DNA of 64,000 nucleotides from Intestinibaculum porci. GTDB taxonomy: Bacteria > Bacillota_I > Bacilli_A > Erysipelotrichales > Coprobacillaceae. Below, one piece after another: positions 60,316-64,000 of this stretch. Numbering within the stretch: the stretch's first letter is position 1; each line of letters opens with the position of its first letter. Location of the stretch: the NCBI RefSeq assembly GCF_003925875.1, contig NZ_AP019309.1:1116001-1180000 (forward strand), read 5' to 3'. The translations under genes and the position numbers were made by a program. The notes beneath the pieces were generated by a model that saw only the letters and a list, made by a program, of their open reading frames with translations, was not told the DNA's origin and did no database searches.

Positions 60316-61566
60316 ATGAAAAAAGCATTAGTGCTTTCTGGCGGCGGTTCTAAAGGCGCATATGAAGCGGGCTTTATTGACGCATGTAAAGAGTTAGGTT
60401 ATTCGTTTGATATTGTGACGGGTACATCGATTGGCGCCCTCAATGGCGCTTTGTATGTCCAAGGTTCATCCAAGATTGATGAAATCTGGGATGAACTCGA
60501 TGTCCATCATGTCTTTAATGGCATTCCTGACTTATCTTTCGCCAGAGAAGATCTGATGGATGTATCTAATCGCAGTGTCCAGTTTATTAAACATTATATT
60601 ACCCATCAGGGGGCTGATGTCACACCGTTTTATCATATTGTGAAGAAGTACTTTGATGAGAAAGCTTTCTTTTCCTCAAATGTTGACTTTGGCTTATGCA
60701 CAGTGAGCTATCCCCAAATGGCGCCACTTTATCTCACAAAAGAAGAATTAGGAAAGCATGCCTATGATTATTTACTCGCTTCAGCAGCTTGTTTTCCAGC
60801 CTTTCCGATGGTGGAAATTGAAGGGACGAAATATCTTGATGGCGGCTATTATGATAATCTGCCGATTGATTTGGCTTATCTGATGGAGGCTGATGAAGTG
60901 GTGGTTTGTGATATGCATGAAAAGCCTATTCATCCGCATTATCTCAATGCCCCGCATGTGCTTTACACCAATTCTTATCATGATCTAGGCTCTTTTATGG
61001 ACTTTGATGTACAGACATTAAAACGCAATAAGCGTTTAGGCTACTTAACAGCTTGTCAGTATTTTGGTAAATATACCGGCAAGGCATATTGCTTTGAAAA
61101 AGAGGATCATCCCATCTTTGAACGTTTCTATCATTTTATTCTGATGATTGATATTGCCAATCGTTTAGGCGATCATAGCGATGGCTCTCTCTTTGATCAC
61201 AAATTCAAAGAACGCAATCGCGGCTTGCCATTATCTATTGAGGACTATACCTATTTCACCTGTGACTTACTAGGCCGCTTTACACATATGGATGATACCA
61301 AAGTCTATACGATTAAAGACTTTATGAAAGAAGCTGGGGAACCATTTATTGGTTATATGGTTTCACCAGAAGCGATCACTTTGCCAAAATCTCTTTTAGA
61401 ACTGAAAGGCAAGGGCGATGAAGTCATTATTGGGGCGATCATCAATATGGCTTTATACAATTATCATGAAGAGATCATGAATCATTTGTGTCATCTTTTC
61501 CCTGATCATTACTTAGCAGCGCACCTCATAATGAATTATATGAAACAAGTTCTCGCAACGCGTTAA
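60316..61566 (+). CDS. Patatin-like phospholipase
   Basis: A 416-residue protein with the patatin Ser-Asp dyad: LSGGGSKGAYEAG oxyanion loop, GTSIGALNG nucleophile elbow (GxSxG), and YLDGGYYDNLP holding the Asp (DGG). The first 250 residues are the patatin domain; the rest is helical and unassigned. Such proteins hydrolyse acyl esters of lipids. No signal peptide, so it acts inside the cell or is exported otherwise. AGGTGG precedes the ATG; corA follows 71 bases later. Confidence 0.92.
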   Translation: MKKALVLSGGGSKGAYEAGFIDACKELGYSFDIVTGTSIGALNGALYVQGSSKIDEIWDELDVHHVFNGIPDLSFAREDLMDVSNRSVQFIKHYITHQGADVTPFYHIVKKYFDEKAFFSSNVDFGLCTVSYPQMAPLYLTKEELGKHAYDYLLASAACFPAFPMVEIEGTKYLDGGYYDNLPIDLAYLMEADEVVVCDMHEKPIHPHYLNAPHVLYTNSYHDLGSFMDFDVQTLKRNKRLGYLTACQYFGKYTGKAYCFEKEDHPIFERFYHFILMIDIANRLGDHSDGSLFDHKFKERNRGLPLSIEDYTYFTCDLLGRFTHMDDTKVYTIKDFMKEAGEPFIGYMVSPEAITLPKSLLELKGKGDEVIIGAIINMALYNYHEEIMNHLCHLFPDHYLAAHLIMNYMKQVLATR

Positions 61567-61637
61567 GATTATGTAATATGTGTGGTAATTTTGGTAGGGA
61601 ATTGTTAGAATAGCTAGGAACGAGGAGGGCTTAAAAG

Positions 61638-62561
61638 ATGCTTACAATATATAAGACAGATCATGGCGTATGTCATAAAATACCTAAAGCAGAAACCGGC
61701 TGCTGGATTGATTTGTGTGAGCCCTCCAGCAAAGAACTTGATGAAATTTCATTAGACTTTGATATTGAACCTGATGATTTACGGGCAGCTCTCGATGAGG
61801 AAGAAGCCTCACGTATTGTCTTGGAAGATGACTATACGATGATTTTAGTCGATGTACCGATCGTTGAAAGACGTAACGATGAAGACGTTTATACCACTAT
61901 TCCATTAGGCATTATCTTAGTAGCTGATAGCGTGATTACGGTCTGTATGACACAAACGAGTATTTTAGCGGATTTCCAGAATAACCGTGTCAAACAATTC
62001 TCGTCGAAAAAACGTATGCGCTTTGTTTATCAGATTCTCTTTAGAACCGCTTCCACTTATCAGCGTACTTTGCGGGTTATTGATAAAAAGCGCGTGGATA
62101 TTGAATCACGTTTCGATGAAGATGATACTAAAGTCAATGATATGATTGCTCTGCATGAGTTAGAATCTACGCTGGTTTACTTTGAAACATCATTACGCGG
62201 TAATGAAGTTGTTCTTAACCGTTTATCTCTTTATAAACGAATTGACCAGTATCCGGAAGATATGGAACTGCTAGATGATGTCATTATTGAAAATAAGCAG
62301 GCGATTGAAATGGCCACTATTTATAAGGATGTCATCAGCGGGACAAGAGAATTATTAAGTACGATCGTGGATTCACGGTTAAATAACATGATGAAATTCT
62401 TAACGTCTATTACTTTGGTTATGGCGATCCCGACCATTGTCTCTGGCTTTTATGGGATGAATGTGCCGCTGCCCAAATACTCTTTTGGGGAGTTAACTGT
62501 TTTAACGATTGTTGTTTGTATCGTTTCATTAATCATTTTGAAGCGGAAAAAGATGCTCTAG
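61638..62561 (+). CDS. corA: CorA-family magnesium/divalent cation transporter
   Basis: A 307-residue membrane channel. A long cytoplasmic alpha/beta N-terminal part is followed by two C-terminal helices with the GMN selectivity motif (FYGMNV) between them and a basic tail KRKK. CorA pentamers take up Mg2+, sometimes Co2+ or Ni2+. GAGGAGG precedes the ATG. No M-box or other magnesium riboswitch was recognised upstream. Confidence 0.93.
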   Translation: MLTIYKTDHGVCHKIPKAETGCWIDLCEPSSKELDEISLDFDIEPDDLRAALDEEEASRIVLEDDYTMILVDVPIVERRNDEDVYTTIPLGIILVADSVITVCMTQTSILADFQNNRVKQFSSKKRMRFVYQILFRTASTYQRTLRVIDKKRVDIESRFDEDDTKVNDMIALHELESTLVYFETSLRGNEVVLNRLSLYKRIDQYPEDMELLDDVIIENKQAIEMATIYKDVISGTRELLSTIVDSRLNNMMKFLTSITLVMAIPTIVSGFYGMNVPLPKYSFGELTVLTIVVCIVSLIILKRKKML

Positions 62562-62669
62562 AAAGTGTTCATCTTCGCTTCATATTAAACGAGTAAACTT
62601 ACCGTTGTCAGGAAACTGATAGTGATTATTCACAGTTAATTTTCCCTCCCTTAGATGTTCCAGGACATC
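62562..62669. other. Non-coding region after corA
   Basis: No gene. A weak stem-loop (AACTG...CAGTT with inner GTGA/TCAC, about 62607-62632) and an inverted repeat GATGT...ACATC (about 62654-62669) precede two terminator hairpins. With the region to 62770 it forms a structured stretch of about 200 bases. Confidence 0.4.
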
Positions 62670-62698
62670 AGGACATACCGCTTGGTGTGTCCTTTTTT
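62670..62698 (+). terminator. Terminator hairpin 1 downstream of corA
   Basis: AGGACATACC and GGTGTGTCCT pair over 10 bp (one wobble) around GCTT, followed by six T residues. Confidence 0.88.
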
Positions 62699-62743
62699 AT
62701 AATTTGAAAATATTCTTTTAATACATTAGGTAATAATCAGAAA

Positions 62744-62767
62744 AGTCCTTCAAGGGACTATTTTTTT
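62744..62767 (+). terminator. Terminator hairpin 2 downstream of corA
   Basis: AGTCC and GGACT pair around TTCAAG, followed after an A by seven T residues. Shorter than hairpin 1. Confidence 0.65.
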
Positions 62768-62880
62768 GCATTATCGCGATTTTCTAGGAATCAAAAATCG
62801 GAAATGCTATAATGAAATCAGTTACAAGACAAGTGGGAAATGTTTGTTTTAAAGATATATTCATGATAGAATTGATTATG

Positions 62881-62900
62881 AAAATAATTTACATGAAAGG
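62881..62900 (+). promoter_or_regulatory. Probable auto-operator half-site of the RpiR regulator
   Basis: AAAATAATTTACATGAAAGG differs from AAAATAATTTTCATGAAAAT at 63781 at only two positions in its first 18 bases. It runs into the AAGGAGG ribosome site of the regulator gene. Confidence 0.5.
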
Positions 62901-62915
62901 AGGCGCGATCTGTTC

Positions 62916-63767
62916 ATGGAACAAAATCAAACTGTCATGGACCGTATCTCTGTATTATATGATCAGCTCTTTGATGCAGAAAAAAAGATTGCGAAATTTA
63001 TCTTAAATCATCACAAAGAAGTGGTTGATATGACGGTCTCCGAACTGGCTGAGGCGAGTGATGTGAGCGTCGCTTCGGTCTCTCGTTTTTGCCGGAAGGT
63101 TGGTTTAAAAGGTTTTCATCAGTTAAAGATCGGCTTAGCGCAGGAAATGGTTGAGTCTTATGGGGAAGGTGCGACATCGAATGATATTCTCTTAGATGAT
63201 ATTCCTCAGTCCCTGCAAAATATTCTTGCTAATAAAATTGAAGAACTTAAGCAGACAGTGAATCAGATTGATCCAAAATCTTTTGAAACGATTCTTGGTT
63301 TATTAAAGAATGCGAAAAGAGTGCAGGTCATGGCGGTGGGAAATACAATTCCGGTAGCCATTGATGCGGCCTTTAAATTCAATGAATTGGGCATTCCAAC
63401 AACGGCTGGAACAATTTGGGAGACACAGCTTTCTTATGCTTACACCTTACGGGAAGGCGACGTCTTACTGGCGATCTCTAACTCTGGTGAATCAAACAAG
63501 GTGTTAGAAGCAGTAGAAATCGTTAATGCCAATGGCGGAACGACAATTGGCATTACCAATAGTCCCCAGTCAGCCATCGGTGAAGAGGTGCAGTATCATA
63601 TTACCACGGCAACGCGTGAAAAATTATTTCTGGATGAATTCTGCTTTTCGCGTGTCTCAGCGACCACAGTGATTGAAATCCTTTTCTTATTCTTAACGGT
63701 ATCAATTGAGAATTCGCATAATACAATGACAAAATGCGAAGAAATGTTTGCGGTAGATAAACGTTAG
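62916..63767 (+). CDS. MurR/RpiR-family transcription regulator
   Basis: A 283-residue regulator with an N-terminal RpiR helix-turn-helix (VSELAEASDVSVASVSRFCRKVGLKGF) and a C-terminal SIS sugar-isomerase-like domain (VMAVGNTIPVAIDAA, LLAISNSGESNKV, IGITN) that senses phosphosugars. The next gene starts a 1-phosphofructokinase, and a palindrome lies before it, so fructose or a similar sugar is the likely signal. The ribosome site AAAGGAGG is 12 bases from the ATG, longer than usual. Confidence 0.92.
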   Translation: MEQNQTVMDRISVLYDQLFDAEKKIAKFILNHHKEVVDMTVSELAEASDVSVASVSRFCRKVGLKGFHQLKIGLAQEMVESYGEGATSNDILLDDIPQSLQNILANKIEELKQTVNQIDPKSFETILGLLKNAKRVQVMAVGNTIPVAIDAAFKFNELGIPTTAGTIWETQLSYAYTLREGDVLLAISNSGESNKVLEAVEIVNANGGTTIGITNSPQSAIGEEVQYHITTATREKLFLDEFCFSRVSATTVIEILFLFLTVSIENSHNTMTKCEEMFAVDKR

Positions 63768-63785
63768 GTTGAGCTTGAGTAAAAT

Positions 63786-63801
63786 AATTTTCATGAAAAT
63801 T
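63786..63801 (+). promoter_or_regulatory. Perfect 16-bp palindromic operator before the phosphofructokinase gene
   Basis: AATTTTCATGAAAATT is its own reverse complement and sits 3 bases before the -35 box. A similar sequence precedes the adjacent RpiR gene, making that protein the likely binder. Confidence 0.7.
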
Positions 63802-63804
63802 GAG

Positions 63805-63833
63805 TTGACGTAAAAATATTTCTATACTATAAT
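63805..63833 (+). promoter_or_regulatory. Promoter of the phosphofructokinase operon
   Basis: TTGACG (63805-63810) and TATAAT (63828-63833) with an ideal 17-bp spacer. Confidence 0.88.
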
Positions 63834-63874
63834 GGACTTGTAAAAAAAATTCAGGAATTGGAGGATGTGTGAAA

Positions 63875-64000
63875 ATGATTTACACAATCACATTTAATCC
63901 AGCCTTAGATTATGTTATTTCAGTCGATCACTTTGAAAAAGGTGTTGTCAACAGAGTAACTGAAGAACATATTTTCTGCGGCGGGAAGGGTATTAACGTT
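63875..64000 (+). CDS. fruK: 1-phosphofructokinase (PfkB family), N-terminal fragment cut by window edge
   Basis: The first 42 codons read MIYTITFNPALDYVI, then FEKGVVNRVT and CGGKGINV, the typical start of PfkB-type 1-phosphofructokinase (or tagatose-6-phosphate kinase), where GGKGIN binds the sugar. GGAGG lies 10 bases before the ATG. It phosphorylates fructose-1-phosphate to the bisphosphate. Downstream genes, probably a fructose PTS, are outside the window. Confidence 0.88.
   Translation, partial: MIYTITFNPALDYVISVDHFEKGVVNRVTEEHIFCGGKGINV

Overview
The window looks like chromosome from a low-GC Gram-positive (Bacillota) anaerobe. The evidence is HrcA/CIRCE control of dnaK, LPXTG-anchored Cna_B surface proteins, the rpmB-asp23-fakA and recG-plsX-rnc blocks, AsrABC sulfite reductase, strong AGGAGG ribosome sites and many short U-tailed terminators. 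Gene content and protein style suggest an Erysipelotrichia-type gut bacterium; that placement is inference, not shown by a marker gene. No prophage, insertion sequence, rRNA or CRISPR array was seen.

Layout. 0-3 kb: end of holA, single-chain L-serine dehydratase, hemW. 3-8 kb: hrcA-grpE-dnaK-dnaJ heat-shock operon behind a sigma-A promoter and two CIRCE-like operators. 8-15.7 kb: surface/pilus island with a 1439-residue thioester-domain adhesin (LPDTG), an LPETG backbone pilin and a smaller pilin with a VKTGD sorting signal; no sortase gene is present. 16-18.6 kb: LytTR response regulator and GHKL sensor kinase directly downstream. 18.7-19.7 kb: membrane protein with a ruined GGDEF domain on the minus strand. 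20-25.4 kb: five-gene secreted/cell-envelope operon (two transglutaminase-like proteins, AlgI-type MBOAT acyltransferase, AlgX/DHHW-type SGNH protein, small secreted protein). The last gene resembles the C-terminal domain of the first. 25.4-27.9 kb: nuclease-helicase fusion, small membrane protein, YjjG-type phosphatase.

28-39 kb: rpmB (minus), asp23-fakA, then an unusual segment separating fakA from recG: a broken gpmA, a histidine phosphatase, a secreted protein coupled to an L,D-transpeptidase domain, and a cysteine desulfurase-TtcA pair. recG-plsX-rnc follow. 39-42.6 kb: Crp/Fnr regulator and asrABC, with a CRP-type palindrome and a terminator-like leader hairpin between them. 42.6-49 kb: YoaK-like membrane protein, zinc-ribbon membrane pair, PAS-GGDEF-EAL protein, pncB, tyrA. 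49-50.7 kb: 18 tRNA genes, the second six being a tandem duplicate of part of the first twelve. 51-64 kb: PAS-GGDEF cyclase, P-type ATPase, citrate synthase, HAD phosphatase and hydrolase, atypical RpiB, ilvE, patatin, CorA, an RpiR-family regulator, and the start of a 1-phosphofructokinase gene behind a perfect 16-bp palindrome.

Most likely to be new biology: the five-gene transglutaminase/MBOAT/DHHW envelope operon; the sortase-less thioester pilus locus with a shared 26-nt element before both of its promoters; and the asr leader region.
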